This document shows positions 16,678 to 25,067 of a stretch of 33,596 bases of DNA, piece after piece. The stretch lies in NCBI RefSeq assembly GCF_000855665.1, contig NZ_JXSS01000017.1, forward strand, positions 1-33,596, read 5' to 3'. Made by a program: the position numbers and the translations under genes. Under the pieces are notes generated by a model, which saw only the letters and a list, made by a program, of their open reading frames with translations, did not search any database and was not told the origin of the DNA. How positions within the stretch are numbered: position 1 is the stretch's first letter; each line of letters opens with the position of its first letter. This DNA is from Lysobacter sp. A03 (GTDB lineage Bacteria; Pseudomonadota; Gammaproteobacteria; Xanthomonadales; Xanthomonadaceae).

Positions 16678-17957
16678 CGCGAGCGCGCAACCCCTCTGGC
16701 TCGATCACTCGCCGCCGCAAAGTCCATGGAGTCTGCTCTTTTGCTCTCCTTATGGTGGCGCTGCTGCTCGGCGGATGCGTGCTGGTATCGGTGCACGGCG
16801 ACCGGCAGGCCTACGAGGAGGCAACTGCGCCGATGACCCACTTCACGCCACTGCGAGTGGCCACCTACAACGTCTCGCTGTACAGCGAGGAGACCGGTGG
16901 ATTGATGCGCCAGCTGGAGGGCGAGGACTCGCAGGCCGCCCGCATCGCCGCCGTGCTGCAGCGCGTACGTCCGGATGTCGTGCTGCTGAACGAGTTCGAC
17001 TACGACCCCGCCGGGCGTGCCGCCGACCTCTTCCAGCAACGTTATCTGGCGCGGGCGCAACCCGGCGGGGGCGACCCGCTCGCCTACCCGTACCGCTACC
17101 TTGCGCCGGTCAACACCGGCGTGCCCAGCGGTCTGGACCTGGACCGCAACGGCGAGGTGGACGGCAACGGCCGCGACCGCGGCAACGATGCCTGGGGCTA
17201 TGGTCTGCACCCCGGCCAGTACGGCATGTTGGTGCTCTCGCGTTATCCCATCGATGCCGCCGCGGTTCGCACCTTCCAGCATCTGAAATGGAGCGCCATG
17301 CCCGGGGCGCGAGCGCCGCTGGATCCGGCAACCGGCGCGCCGTGGTATCCACCGCAGGTGTGGTCGCAGCTGCGGCTGTCCTCCAAGTCGCACTGGGACG
17401 TTCCAATCACCACGCCGCAGGGGACCGTGCACCTGCTGGCCGCCCACCCCACCCCGCCGGTGTTCGACGGACGGGAGGATCGCAACGGTCGCCGCAATGC
17501 CGACGAGATCCGGCTCTGGTCTGAGTACATCAGTCCCACCGGCGACCGGAAATGGCTGTGTGACGATCGCGGACGTTGCGGCGGACTCACGGCCGATGCC
17601 GAATTCGTGGTGGTGGGCGACTACAACGCCGACCCGGTCGACGGCGACGGCGTGCCCGGTGCGATTGCGCAATTGCTCGACCATCCGCGGGTCAACGCAC
17701 GCTTTGTGCCACGCAGTACCGGCGCAGCGTCACGCGCGTCCGAACGAGGCATACCGCGCCGCGGTGACCTGACAACCCACACCGGTGACTTCGGCGCCGA
17801 AGGCGGCACGCTGCGGCTGGATTACGTGCTTCCCTCGGACGGCCTGCGCGTCACCGACGGCGGCGTGTTCTGGCCTGCGGGCGGCGAGCCGGGCAGCGAC
17901 ATCGCCGACGCCAGCGATCACCACCTGGTGTGGCTCGATCTGGTGCCGGCCGGCTGA
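16674..17957 (+). CDS. Endonuclease/exonuclease/phosphatase-family lipoprotein
   Basis: A 427-residue protein with an N-terminal basic stretch, a hydrophobic helix and a plausible lipobox LLGGC (Cys35), so probably a lipoprotein. The rest is an EEP-fold (DNase I-like) hydrolase: [10 protein letters not shown] (Asn), VLLNEFDYD (metal-binding Glu), [19 protein letters not shown] (catalytic His), [10 protein letters not shown] (Asp/Asn) and [10 protein letters not shown] (final Asp-His pair). Inserted near residues 160-172 is [14 protein letters not shown], which looks like a calcium-binding loop. The substrate may be phosphodiester or phosphomonoester and is not predictable. The start overlaps the bpt stop by ATGA, so the two are translationally coupled. 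A longer frame from 16530 is antisense-like and rejected. Confidence 0.85.
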   Translation: MTRARNPSGSITRRRKVHGVCSFALLMVALLLGGCVLVSVHGDRQAYEEATAPMTHFTPLRVATYNVSLYSEETGGLMRQLEGEDSQAARIAAVLQRVRPDVVLLNEFDYDPAGRAADLFQQRYLARAQPGGGDPLAYPYRYLAPVNTGVPSGLDLDRNGEVDGNGRDRGNDAWGYGLHPGQYGMLVLSRYPIDAAAVRTFQHLKWSAMPGARAPLDPATGAPWYPPQVWSQLRLSSKSHWDVPITTPQGTVHLLAAHPTPPVFDGREDRNGRRNADEIRLWSEYISPTGDRKWLCDDRGRCGGLTADAEFVVVGDYNADPVDGDGVPGAIAQLLDHPRVNARFVPRSTGAASRASERGIPRRGDLTTHTGDFGAEGGTLRLDYVLPSDGLRVTDGGVFWPAGGEPGSDIADASDHHLVWLDLVPAG

Positions 17958-17981
17958 ACGACGAAAAGTTCAGGACGGCAA

Positions 17982-18569
17982 TTACGCGTTCTTTGCGGCG
18001 GTCTTTCCGGCAGATTTCGACTTCGACTTCGGCTTCGACTTCGGCTTTGGCTTTGGCTTCGGCTTCGGCTTTGGCTTTGGCTTTGGCTTAGGTTCCGGTT
18101 TCGGCTTGGCTGCGGGTGCCGAGTCCGGTTCGGGCTTGGGTTTCGCTTTGGACCCGGGCTTCGCTTTCGACTGGGACTTCGATGCCGTCTTGACCTTCGA
18201 CTCCGCTTCCGCCGAAATCCCGGTCCCGCTTGAGGCCGACGTCACCACCGGGACTGCGGCGGTCGCCTGCGCTGCTGGCACGAGGGACGAGACCGCGATG
18301 CGCGGACCGAAGCCGAACGACTCCTCGATCCGCGCCGACACGATAAGCCGGACCATGCTGCCGGGGATCATGACCTCCAGCGCTACGGTGTCGCCAGAGG
18401 TGGTCTGGCCGTCCAGATCCATCTTGAACATCGCACCGCCCGTATCGATGGCGCGGCATACGACATGCGCCCCGGCCACCCCCTCGCGCAGGAACGGTTT
18501 GATCACCTCGCCCAACGCCTCCAACGCCTGCGGGAAAAAGAACACCGCATAGCCATTCATGTCTTCCAT
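17982..18569 (-). CDS. Unknown protein with Lys-Pro repeat tail
   Basis: A 195-residue protein. The N-terminal ~95 residues (MEDMNGYAVFFFPQALEALG onward, with GVAGAHVVCRAIDTGGAMF and GDTVALEVMIPGSM) form a compact unknown domain. The C-terminal ~100 residues are low-complexity Ser/Lys/Ala, then Lys-Pro repeats including nine uninterrupted Pro-Lys pairs, then Lys-Ser pairs and a basic end. The start at 18569 has GGAG upstream. It lies 44 bp after purT on the same strand and may share its transcript. No signal peptide or membrane helix is clear. The repeat could be an extended spacer, as in TonB, or a nucleic-acid-binding tail. I do not recognise the N-terminal domain. Confidence 0.75.
   Translation of the reverse strand: MEDMNGYAVFFFPQALEALGEVIKPFLREGVAGAHVVCRAIDTGGAMFKMDLDGQTTSGDTVALEVMIPGSMVRLIVSARIEESFGFGPRIAVSSLVPAAQATAAVPVVTSASSGTGISAEAESKVKTASKSQSKAKPGSKAKPKPEPDSAPAAKPKPEPKPKPKPKPKPKPKPKPKSKPKSKSKSAGKTAAKNA
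18039..18107. repeat. Hexanucleotide tandem repeat encoding Lys-Pro
   Basis: About eleven 6-bp units of the type GGCTTT/GGCTTC on the plus strand, with the uninterrupted core at 18042-18092. Units differ only at the wobble position of the minus-strand Pro or Lys codon. Because the unit is a multiple of three, gain or loss of copies by slippage would keep the frame and change the length of the tail. Confidence 0.9.
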
Positions 18570-18613
18570 CCGAACTCCGGTTCTGGTTTTCTTCTTGGAT
18601 ATCGCGCGGTCTG

Positions 18614-19843
18614 TCAGCGCAAGGTGACCTTGAGCTTCGCAGCCGAGTTGCGTGCCTTGGCGCGGGCGTGCTCGACGTCGTCTCCCAACGCGAGGGCGCC
18701 CGCGCCCCGCCGCTGGCCGTCGACCCGCGGCTTGCCGAACAGGCGAAGCTGGGTATCGGGCTCGGCCAAGGCCGCGTCGATACCGCTGAACTCGGGAACG
18801 CCGTGCCCTTCGGCCAGCACCGCGCAGGACGCCGATGCGGTGCGGGTACGGATCACCGGCACCGGCAGACCGAGGATTGCGCGCGCATGCAGGGCAAACT
18901 CGCTCAGGTCCTGGCCGGCGAGCGTCACCAGCCCGGTGTCGTGCGGTCGCGGTGAGACCTCGCTGAACCACACCTCATCCCCCTTGACGAAGAACTCCAT
19001 GCCGAACACGCCCCACCCGCCCAGATCGTCACTGACCTTGCGCGCGATCGCCTGCGCGCGCTCCAGTGCCCGCGCCGACATCGGCTGCGGTTGCCAACTT
19101 TCGCGGTAATCACCGTCCACCTGGGTGTGGCCGATGGGTGCGCAGAAGGTGGTTCCGGCGGCATGGCGCACGGTCAGCAGGGTGATTTCGTAGTCGAAGT
19201 CCACGAATCCCTCGACGATCACCCGGCCCGCCCCGGTCCGCCCGCCGGTCTGCGCCACCTCCCAGGCCGGCTCGATGTCGGCGGCGGCGCGCACCAGCGA
19301 CTGGCCCTTGCCCGATGACGACATCACCGGCTTGACCACGCACGGCAGACCGATGGCGGCGACGGCGGCGCGGTAATCCTCCAGGGTGTCGACGAACCGG
19401 TAGGGCGACGTCGGAACGCCCAGTGTCTCCGCGGCGAGCCGGCGGATGCCTTCGCGGTCCATGGTCAGCTGCGCGGCGCGTGCGGTGGGAATGACGCGCG
19501 CTGCGCGACCTTCGGCGGCGAATTCGCGCTCCAGTTCGACCAGGGTCGCCGTGGCGATCGCCTCCAGCTCCGGCACGATCAGGTCGGGACGCTCGGCGGC
19601 CACCACGGCCCGGACTGCGGCGCCGTCCAGCATGTCGATGACGTGGCTGCGATGGGCCACCTGCATTGCCGGCGCATCGGCATAGCGGTCGGCGGCAATC
19701 ACCTCCACACCAAAGCGCTGCAGCTCGATCGCGACTTCCTTGCCCAGCTCGCCCGAGCCCAGCAGCAGCACGCGGAACGCACCCGGCGACAGCGGCGTGC
19801 CAAGGGTGACGGTGCCGGCAGGCGGCGCGGGGTTCTCGGTCAT
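18614..19843 (-). CDS. purT: Formate-dependent GAR transformylase
   Basis: A 409-residue ATP-grasp enzyme that makes formyl-glycinamide ribonucleotide from GAR, formate and ATP, the folate-independent version of the third purine step. Visible features are the N-terminal [20 protein letters not shown] nucleotide fold, [10 protein letters not shown]-type segment ([14 protein letters not shown]), [16 protein letters not shown] for ATP binding, [37 protein letters not shown] and [15 protein letters not shown] with the metal ligands. [20 protein letters not shown] closes the C terminus. Length is near the usual 390-400. The ATG at 19841-19843 is 107 bp from the divergent lipoprotein gene; no PurR-type box was recognised there. 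The identification is firm. Confidence 0.96.
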   Translation of the reverse strand: MTENPAPPAGTVTLGTPLSPGAFRVLLLGSGELGKEVAIELQRFGVEVIAADRYADAPAMQVAHRSHVIDMLDGAAVRAVVAAERPDLIVPELEAIATATLVELEREFAAEGRAARVIPTARAAQLTMDREGIRRLAAETLGVPTSPYRFVDTLEDYRAAVAAIGLPCVVKPVMSSSGKGQSLVRAAADIEPAWEVAQTGGRTGAGRVIVEGFVDFDYEITLLTVRHAAGTTFCAPIGHTQVDGDYRESWQPQPMSARALERAQAIARKVSDDLGGWGVFGMEFFVKGDEVWFSEVSPRPHDTGLVTLAGQDLSEFALHARAILGLPVPVIRTRTASASCAVLAEGHGVPEFSGIDAALAEPDTQLRLFGKPRVDGQRRGAGALALGDDVEHARAKARNSAAKLKVTLR

Positions 19844-19950
19844 GGCGGCGATGGGTCCGATCAGGCAGCAAGGCGGGACAGTCTAACTTCGGCGCCGATA
19901 GTGGGCGCTTGATGCTTACCCCGAAGCGGAGCCCGTGCCATCCTTCCCCG

Positions 19951-20880
19951 ATGCCACCCAATCCGCCAGCCACCCTGCGTTCGCTCCTTCTGATCGGACT
20001 GATTGCCTGCCTGGCGCCCGGCTGCGATGCCCGCACGGACGCATACGGCGATGCACCGGAGGCCCGCCTGTCGGGGGTCTTGCTGGACATGCAGATGGAC
20101 GAGATCAGCGGCCTGGCCGCCTCCCACATCCATCCGGATGTGCTCTGGATGCACGACGACGGCGGCAATCCCGCGCGCCTGTTTGCGGTCAGCACGCGCG
20201 GTCGGCGGCTGGCCACTTTCGGCATCGAGGACGTGGTGAAGACCGACTGGGAGGACCTGGACGCCTTCGAATTCAAAGGCAAGCGCTACCTGCTGATCGC
20301 CGATACCGGCGACAACGGCGGCCTGCGGCGCACCCTGCAACTGCACGTGGTCGAGGAACCGACGACCCTGACCAACGCCCGGCTGAAGCCGGCCTGGTCG
20401 ATCGCCTTCCGCTGGCCCGACGGCGCCCGCGACTGCGAGGCGGTGGCCGTGGACGCCGAACGCGGCGAGATCCTGCTGATCTCCAAGAAGCGCGAGCCGC
20501 CGGAGCTGTTCGTCCTGCCGCTGCAACCGCCCGACCGGGAGCTGCTGACCGCGACCCGGGTGGGGCATCTGGCCGGCATCCCCGAGCCGGACCCGGAAAC
20601 CCTGCGGCGCAATCCCAAACGCGCGCGGCTGGACGGCCAGGTCACCGCCGCATCGGTATCGCCGGACCGGGGCACGCTGGCGGTCATGACTTACCGCTAC
20701 CTGCTCCTCTACCCACGTGATCCCCAGCAGGACTGGGCCACGGCCGTGTCCGGAGTCCCGGGGACCAGCGTGCTGCCGTGGTTGCCCCAGGCCGAGGCAC
20801 TGGGCTGGTCTGCCGACGGCGAGAGCCTGTACGCCACCGGCGAATTCATCCCGGCACCGCTGTACCGCATCACGCCCTGA
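19951..20880 (+). CDS. Lipoprotein with propeller-like repeats, unknown function
   Basis: A 309-residue protein with a signal peptide and a good lipobox LIAC (Cys20); a second Cys is at 25. After the anchor come blade-like segments: EISGLAASHIHPDVLWMHDD, RLFAVSTRGRRLATFGIE, DWEDLDAFEFKGKRYLLIAD, DCEAVAVDAERGEILLISKK, VTAASVSPDRGTLAVMTYR and EALGWSADGESLYATGEF. This spacing resembles a six-bladed beta-propeller such as SdiA-regulated or esterase-like phytase-type families. The function is not known. The start at 19951 (MPPNPP) is preferred to 19909 since the signal peptide begins there. It is divergent from purT. Confidence 0.78.
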   Translation: MPPNPPATLRSLLLIGLIACLAPGCDARTDAYGDAPEARLSGVLLDMQMDEISGLAASHIHPDVLWMHDDGGNPARLFAVSTRGRRLATFGIEDVVKTDWEDLDAFEFKGKRYLLIADTGDNGGLRRTLQLHVVEEPTTLTNARLKPAWSIAFRWPDGARDCEAVAVDAERGEILLISKKREPPELFVLPLQPPDRELLTATRVGHLAGIPEPDPETLRRNPKRARLDGQVTAASVSPDRGTLAVMTYRYLLLYPRDPQQDWATAVSGVPGTSVLPWLPQAEALGWSADGESLYATGEFIPAPLYRITP

Positions 20881-20988
20881 GCCCTCCGAGCGCCCCTTCC
20901 GCGGGCGTTGATCGCCGGGCGAGCCTCGTCATCGATGACCTGACCCGTCAATCAGCGGCACAGAGCACGCACGGAATACCTTGCACTT

Positions 20989-21010
20989 TTGATATCACTT
21001 TGATATCACT
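20989..21010. promoter_or_regulatory. Tandem palindromic operator upstream of the SPFH operon
   Basis: The 11-mer TTGATATCACT occurs twice back to back (20989-20999 and 21000-21010) without a mismatch. Each copy holds the 8-bp perfect palindrome TGATATCA (20990-20997 and 21001-21008), centres 11 bp apart, one helical turn. The pair ends 27 bp before the SPFH start codon. A weak promoter (TTGCAC at 20981, 17-bp spacer, TATCAC at 21004) would overlap it. Ribbon-helix-helix regulators such as MetJ and Arc bind tandem short sites in this manner, and the operon encodes such a protein. Confidence 0.65.
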
Positions 21011-21037
21011 ATTGCAGACCCATTTCCGAGAACCGCC

Positions 21038-21901
21038 ATGAAAGAGAACCCGACCCGCTCCCTCCCCGGAATTCCGGTGACGCTCGCGTTGTTGGCGCTG
21101 ATGCTGGCAATGGCCTGGCTGGCGGTTGCCAGCATCAAGCCTGTGCACCCGGCGCCGCTGATCACGGCGATCGTTGTGTTCGTGGCGGCGTTCATCGCCC
21201 TATGCGGGCTCTACATGGTCGAGCCGAATCAGGCCGCCGTGCTGAGCCTGTTCGGCCGCTATGTGGGTACGGTCAAGGACAGCGGCCTGCGCTGGAACAA
21301 CCCCTTCTACACCAAGCGCAAGGTCTCCCTGCGCGTGCGCAACTTCGAAAGCGGGAAGCTCAAGGTCAACGAACTGGAAGGCAGTCCGATCGAGATCGCC
21401 GCGGTGATCGTGTGGGAGGTGGTCGACTCCGCCGAGGCCGTCTTCAACGTCGACGACTACGAAAGCTTCGTCCACATCCAGTCCGAGGCCGCGCTGCGTG
21501 CGATGGCCACCAGCTATCCGTATGACAGCGACGACAACGGCCTGATCTCTCTGCGCAGCCATCCGGTGGAGATCTCCCATCACCTGCAGGAGCAGCTCAC
21601 CGAACGCCTCAGCGCCGCTGGCGTGAATGTGATCGAGGCGCGCATCAGCCACCTCGCCTATGCGCCGGAGATCGCCCAGGCCATGTTGCAACGCCAGCAA
21701 GCCAGCGCAGTGATTGCCGCTCGCACCCGGATCGTCGCCGGCGCGGTCGGCATGGTCGAGATGGCCCTGACCGACCTGCAGAAGAACGGCGTCGTCGAGC
21801 TGGACGAGGAGCGCAAGGCATCGATGGTCAGCAACCTGCTGGTGGTGTTGTGCAGCGAGCGCGGTACGCAGCCGGTCGTGAATGCCGGCTCGCTGTACTA
21901 G
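21038..21901 (+). CDS. SPFH/Band 7 (flotillin-like) membrane protein
   Basis: A 287-residue protein with two hydrophobic helices near the N terminus (about 12-31 and 38-58) followed by an SPFH/Band 7 domain: [75 protein letters not shown], and [20 protein letters not shown]. An alpha-helical end with the stretch [20 protein letters not shown] follows. SPFH proteins form large rings or scaffolds in membranes and often organise proteases or lipid domains; here the partner is unknown. It is the first gene of a tight operon: the next gene starts 6 bp after its stop. The ATG at 21038 is the first good start, although the Shine-Dalgarno sequence is weak. Confidence 0.9.
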   Translation: MKENPTRSLPGIPVTLALLALMLAMAWLAVASIKPVHPAPLITAIVVFVAAFIALCGLYMVEPNQAAVLSLFGRYVGTVKDSGLRWNNPFYTKRKVSLRVRNFESGKLKVNELEGSPIEIAAVIVWEVVDSAEAVFNVDDYESFVHIQSEAALRAMATSYPYDSDDNGLISLRSHPVEISHHLQEQLTERLSAAGVNVIEARISHLAYAPEIAQAMLQRQQASAVIAARTRIVAGAVGMVEMALTDLQKNGVVELDEERKASMVSNLLVVLCSERGTQPVVNAGSLY

Positions 21902-21907
21902 GTCCCG

Positions 21908-22084
21908 ATGGCACAGAAAAAAGGCTACGCACTACGGATCAATGCCGAGATCCTCGCGGCGACGCAGCGCTGGGCGGACGATGAACTGCGCAGCGTGAAC
22001 GCCCAGATCGAGTACGTCCTGCGCGATGCCTTGCGCAAGGCCGGGCGGCTCCCGGAAAAGTCGAAACCTGCAAAAAAGGAGTGA
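21908..22084 (+). CDS. Arc-type ribbon-helix-helix DNA-binding protein, 58 aa
   Basis: A small DNA-binding protein. The N-terminal strand GYALRIN would enter the major groove, helix A is [19 protein letters not shown], and helix B holds the classic Arc/HicB-like signature [18 protein letters not shown] basic tail (KSKPAKKE) ends it. RHH proteins bind DNA as dimers, usually at tandem short operators, and often repress their own promoter. It lies 6 bp after the SPFH gene and 5 bp before the DUF4177 gene. The tandem palindromes upstream of the operon are a plausible target. There is no toxin-type partner of a known family next to it, so a classical toxin-antitoxin role is not evident. Confidence 0.85.
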   Translation: MAQKKGYALRINAEILAATQRWADDELRSVNAQIEYVLRDALRKAGRLPEKSKPAKKE

Positions 22085-22089
22085 GTGCG

Positions 22090-22269
22090 ATGAGCGATCG
22101 CTGGAGTTATAAGGTGCTGGAGCTGAAGCCAAAACTGTTGGGCGGTTCGGCTTCGGTGCGACTGGAAGACGAACTCAACCGCCTCGGAAAGCTCGGTTGG
22201 GAACTGGTGTCGATGTCGCATTCGCATTTCCTGGAGCCCATCCGTTGTGTCCTCAAGAAGGAGAACTGA
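22090..22269 (+). CDS. DUF4177-family small protein, 59 aa
   Basis: A 59-residue protein with the DUF4177 pattern: the N-terminal WSYKVLELKPK strand, a central helix LEDELNRLGKLGWELVSM with the conserved GWELV, and the C-terminal FLEPIRCVLKKE strand. The family has no assigned function. The start ATG at 22090 has GGAG 8 bp upstream; an in-frame GTG at 22081 overlaps that sequence and is less likely. The gene sits 5 bp after the RHH gene and ends 1 bp before the hydrolase start, so all are surely in one transcript. Confidence 0.87.
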   Translation: MSDRWSYKVLELKPKLLGGSASVRLEDELNRLGKLGWELVSMSHSHFLEPIRCVLKKEN

Positions 22270-22270
22270 C

Positions 22271-23659
22271 ATGCACCTCCGATCCCTGTGCGCTGTCCTC
22301 GCCGTCCTGGTTTTAGCTGCCGCGCCAGCTGTCGCGGCAAGCGACCCGCCTTCCGCCAACGCGACGCCGGCGGCAGCCGCGCCGGCCGCCGACGGGCCCG
22401 TGGCCATCGCGACCGGGCTGCTCGACCAACTCGATGCAGGTGATTTTGCCGGCGCCGAAGCGCGCTTTGACGCCCAGATGGCCGCAGCCGTGCCGGCCGC
22501 CAAACTGAAGGAGCTGTGGGCTTCCCTGCCCGGTCAGGTGGGCGCCTCCAAGGGACGCGGCTCGGCGACGGTCAGCAACGCCAACGGCCTCCAGATGGTG
22601 GCCATTCCGCTGCACTACGAGAAGGCCGAGCTGTTGGCGCGGGTCGCGATCAACGACAAGGGTGAGATCACGGGATTTCTGGTCCAACCCGCACCGGCTC
22701 CTCAAGCCGCGGCCCCGGCGCCGGGCGCGGCGTTTACCGAGCAACCCTTCCAGGTCGGCACAGCGGAAACCGTCCTTCCGGCGACCTTGGCGCTGCCAAA
22801 GGGCACTCCCCCGGCGGCCGGTTGGCCTGCAGTCGTTCTGGTCCACGGCTCCGGACCGCATGACCGCGACGAGACCATCGGCCCCAACCGCCCCTTCCTC
22901 GATATCGCCCGGGGACTGGCCGCTCAAGGCATCGCGGTGCTGCGCTACGACAAGCGGACGATGGCGCGGCCGCAGGATTTCACCGCCGGCGACTACACCG
23001 TCGATGACGAAACCACCAACGACGCCGTCCTCGCCGTCGCCACGCTGCGCGGCACCCCGGGCATCGACGCTTCGCGCATCTACGTGCTCGGCCACAGCCA
23101 GGGCGCGATGCTTGCGCCACGCATCGCCCGCAAGGTCGCGCAGGCCGGCGCGCCAGTCGCGGGCCTGGTGATGCTGGCCGCGCCCGCCCGTCCGCTCCTC
23201 GACATCCTGCCCGAGCAGAACCGCTACCTGCTCCAGGCCGACGGCGACATCCTCCCGGCCGAGCAGGAGTTCCTCGATGACCTCGACGCCAAGATCGCGC
23301 GCGTTCGATCCGGTGCGGATATGCCCGACCGTGACACCCCGCTGGGTCTGCCCGTCGCCTACTGGCGCGATTTCGACGCCATCGATCCGGTTGCCGATGC
23401 ATTGGCGGTCTCCGTGCCGATGCTGCTGCTTCAAGGTGGCCGCGACTTCCAGGTCATCGATACCGATTGGCAGATGTGGAAGCGAGCTCTGGCAAGCGAT
23501 GCAAACGCGACACTCAAGCACTATCCCGCGCTCAACCATCTGGGCATCACCGGGAGCGGCCCCGGCAGCATGGCCGAGTACCAGCAAGCCGGGCACGTGG
23601 ACGCCGCGCTGATCGGCGATATCGCGTCATGGATCACTCAGCAGCCCGCGCAGAAGTGA
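22271..23659 (+). CDS. Exported alpha/beta-hydrolase with N-terminal DUF3887 domain
   Basis: A 462-residue protein with a signal peptide (MHLRSLCAVLAVLVLAAAPA, cleavage near AVAAS) and an Ala/Pro linker. A DUF3887-like domain follows (ATGLLDQLDAGDFAGAEARF onward, about 40-140). The hydrolase domain then has VVLVHGSGPHDRDETIGPNR, the nucleophile motif GHSQG, an acidic residue in QGGRDFQV, and the catalytic His in NHLGITG. This is the dienelactone-hydrolase/acyl-transferase-like exported esterase type. The substrate is unknown. It is the fourth gene of the SPFH operon and starts 1 bp after the DUF4177 stop, so it is translationally linked. It acts in the periplasm, across the membrane from the RHH and DUF4177 proteins. 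Confidence 0.88.
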   Translation: MHLRSLCAVLAVLVLAAAPAVAASDPPSANATPAAAAPAADGPVAIATGLLDQLDAGDFAGAEARFDAQMAAAVPAAKLKELWASLPGQVGASKGRGSATVSNANGLQMVAIPLHYEKAELLARVAINDKGEITGFLVQPAPAPQAAAPAPGAAFTEQPFQVGTAETVLPATLALPKGTPPAAGWPAVVLVHGSGPHDRDETIGPNRPFLDIARGLAAQGIAVLRYDKRTMARPQDFTAGDYTVDDETTNDAVLAVATLRGTPGIDASRIYVLGHSQGAMLAPRIARKVAQAGAPVAGLVMLAAPARPLLDILPEQNRYLLQADGDILPAEQEFLDDLDAKIARVRSGADMPDRDTPLGLPVAYWRDFDAIDPVADALAVSVPMLLLQGGRDFQVIDTDWQMWKRALASDANATLKHYPALNHLGITGSGPGSMAEYQQAGHVDAALIGDIASWITQQPAQK

Positions 23660-23719
23660 TTCCGCACGCAGTTCACGCGTGCATTGGCTCCGCCGCAACC
23701 TCGGCGCTAACCTGAGCGG

Positions 23720-24565
23720 ATGCGCGGACAAATCCCGATCCCCATCAGCACCCTCCTCATCAACACCCTCGACATCGAGCTGTGGCCGCACGGTCTGTTG
23801 CATGCACGCAGCAACCACGATGCCCGGCTGCTGGCACGGGCGCGTCACGTGCTGCGACGCAAGCGCGATGGCCGTTATCTGGCCGCCGATACTCCAGCCG
23901 GACTGAAGCCACTGCTGCATGGCTGGCAGCGCGAGCCCGGCATCGACGCGGCCATCGCGGCCCTTGCCGAGCATCGAGCTCCACCTGCGGCCCTCGGATC
24001 GCCTGCACCCGCGCTGCCGCTGGATCGGCTGCACCGGCTACTGGACGCGCTCGGCATCGACGATGGGTACGGCCGCAAAACCGGCCTGCCACTGGTTGCC
24101 GAGCCGACCGTTCTGACCTTCGCCGGTTTCGACCGCTACCGCCGCGCGCTGTGGCTGCAACACGGTGCTGCGCGAGGATGGTCACGCATGCAGGTGACTG
24201 CGCTGGACGACGACGTGGTACTGGAGGCGATCTCCGGCTATCGCAGCCACGATTACCAGCTCGGCATTTTCCAGCGGAAGCTGGCGCGCGGGCAGACCGT
24301 CACCGAAATCCTTACCGTGAACGCGGCGCCTGGATACAGCGAGCACCATTCGGGCTGCGCGCTGGACATCGGCGCGCCGGGCGAACCTCCGGCCGAGGAA
24401 TCCTTCGAGCAGACCGAGGCGTTTGCCTGGTTGACCGCCCACGCCGGCGATCACGGCTTCCACATGAGCTATCCGCGCGACAACCCCCACGGCATCGTCT
24501 ACGAGCCCTGGCACTGGTGCTGGAGCCCCGGGGCGGACCGGGCCCGCAGCGACACGGCAACGTAG
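23720..24565 (+). CDS. D-alanyl-D-alanine carboxypeptidase-like, family M15
   Basis: A 281-residue zinc peptidase of the VanY/M15B type. Zinc-site residues are seen in SEHHSGCALD (pattern SxHxxGxAxD; His209 and Asp216) and in EPWHW (His265), with SGYRS upstream. The enzymes trim the terminal D-Ala of peptidoglycan stem peptides. The N-terminal ~100 residues are not of the known domain. No signal peptide is visible at this start; an extracytoplasmic target would require another export route or a different start. It begins 60 bp after the hydrolase stop, and its TAG is directly adjacent to the TGA of the convergent DUF423 gene with no base between. Confidence 0.87.
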   Translation: MRGQIPIPISTLLINTLDIELWPHGLLHARSNHDARLLARARHVLRRKRDGRYLAADTPAGLKPLLHGWQREPGIDAAIAALAEHRAPPAALGSPAPALPLDRLHRLLDALGIDDGYGRKTGLPLVAEPTVLTFAGFDRYRRALWLQHGAARGWSRMQVTALDDDVVLEAISGYRSHDYQLGIFQRKLARGQTVTEILTVNAAPGYSEHHSGCALDIGAPGEPPAEESFEQTEAFAWLTAHAGDHGFHMSYPRDNPHGIVYEPWHWCWSPGADRARSDTAT

Positions 24566-24955
24566 TCAGCGCCTGAGCGAAGCGGCCGCCCACAGCAGCC
24601 ACCCCAGCATCATAAAGCCACCGCCAAATGGCGCCAGCGTTGTCGGCGTGGCGAAGAAGTGCGCGCCGACCAGACTGCCGGAAAACAGCAACGTGCCAGT
24701 CGCCAGGCAAGCCAGCCCGGCCAATCCCGGCGCGCGAACGGCGCGCGGCGCAAGCGCCGTGAGCGCTATCCCGTGGCCGAAGGCAAACCATGCCGCCGAC
24801 TGCAGGCGTTGCTGGGCGGCGGGTTCGCCGGCGTGGACGGCGTAGGCGGCCAGGGCGACCGACAGGCCTGCCATCAAGGCGCCCACGCAAGCCAGAAGTC
24901 GAATTGCGAGGGCGCGATCGGCTGCGGTAACAGCGCCGGCGGTTTGGAGGTTCAT
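24566..24955 (-). CDS. DUF423-family small membrane protein
   Basis: A 129-residue protein with four hydrophobic helices and the family pattern: LLACVGALMAGLSVALAAYA, then HG near WFAFGHGIALTALA, LACLATGTLLFSGSL, and TTLAPFGGGFMMLGWLLWA with the conserved Pro-Phe-Gly-Gly. It is related to E. coli YgdD; the function is unknown. The ATG at 24955 is preferred to an in-frame TTG at 24973. It is convergent with and directly abuts the M15 gene. Confidence 0.88.
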   Translation of the reverse strand: MNLQTAGAVTAADRALAIRLLACVGALMAGLSVALAAYAVHAGEPAAQQRLQSAAWFAFGHGIALTALAPRAVRAPGLAGLACLATGTLLFSGSLVGAHFFATPTTLAPFGGGFMMLGWLLWAAASLRR

Positions 24956-25004
24956 GGCAGTGTTCCGGCGCAAAAGGAGCCCGACGATAGCAGTCGGAAC
25001 CGCA

Positions 25005-25041
25005 CCACAAAAAAACGCGCCGCGGACAGCCGCGGCGCGTT
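25005..25041 (-). terminator. Strong Rho-independent terminator after the SRPBCC gene
   Basis: A perfect 12-bp stem (25014-25025 AACGCGCCGCGG with 25030-25041 CCGCGGCGCGTT) and a 4-base loop ACAG. On the minus strand it is followed by a run of seven T. It ends transcription of the minus-strand gene whose stop is at 25068. It also separates that gene from DUF423. Confidence 0.92.
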
Positions 25042-25067
25042 CTGGGATCAGGCGTCTCCCGATTGGA

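Noticed and set aside
18039-18107. Short regularly spaced repeats considered as a CRISPR array
   Set aside because: Units are 6 bp with no spacers and lie inside a coding region.
17785-18552. Plus-strand frame with Phe-Gly repeats (like an adhesin or FG-repeat protein)
   Set aside because: The repeats are the shadow of minus-strand Lys-Pro codons. The minus frame has a ribosome-binding site and a compact N-terminal domain, and the plus frame overlaps the EEP gene out of phase.
21904-22269. Classical toxin-antitoxin pair made of the RHH and DUF4177 genes
   Set aside because: DUF4177 is not a known toxin fold and the pair sits inside a larger membrane/hydrolase operon; a regulator role fits better.
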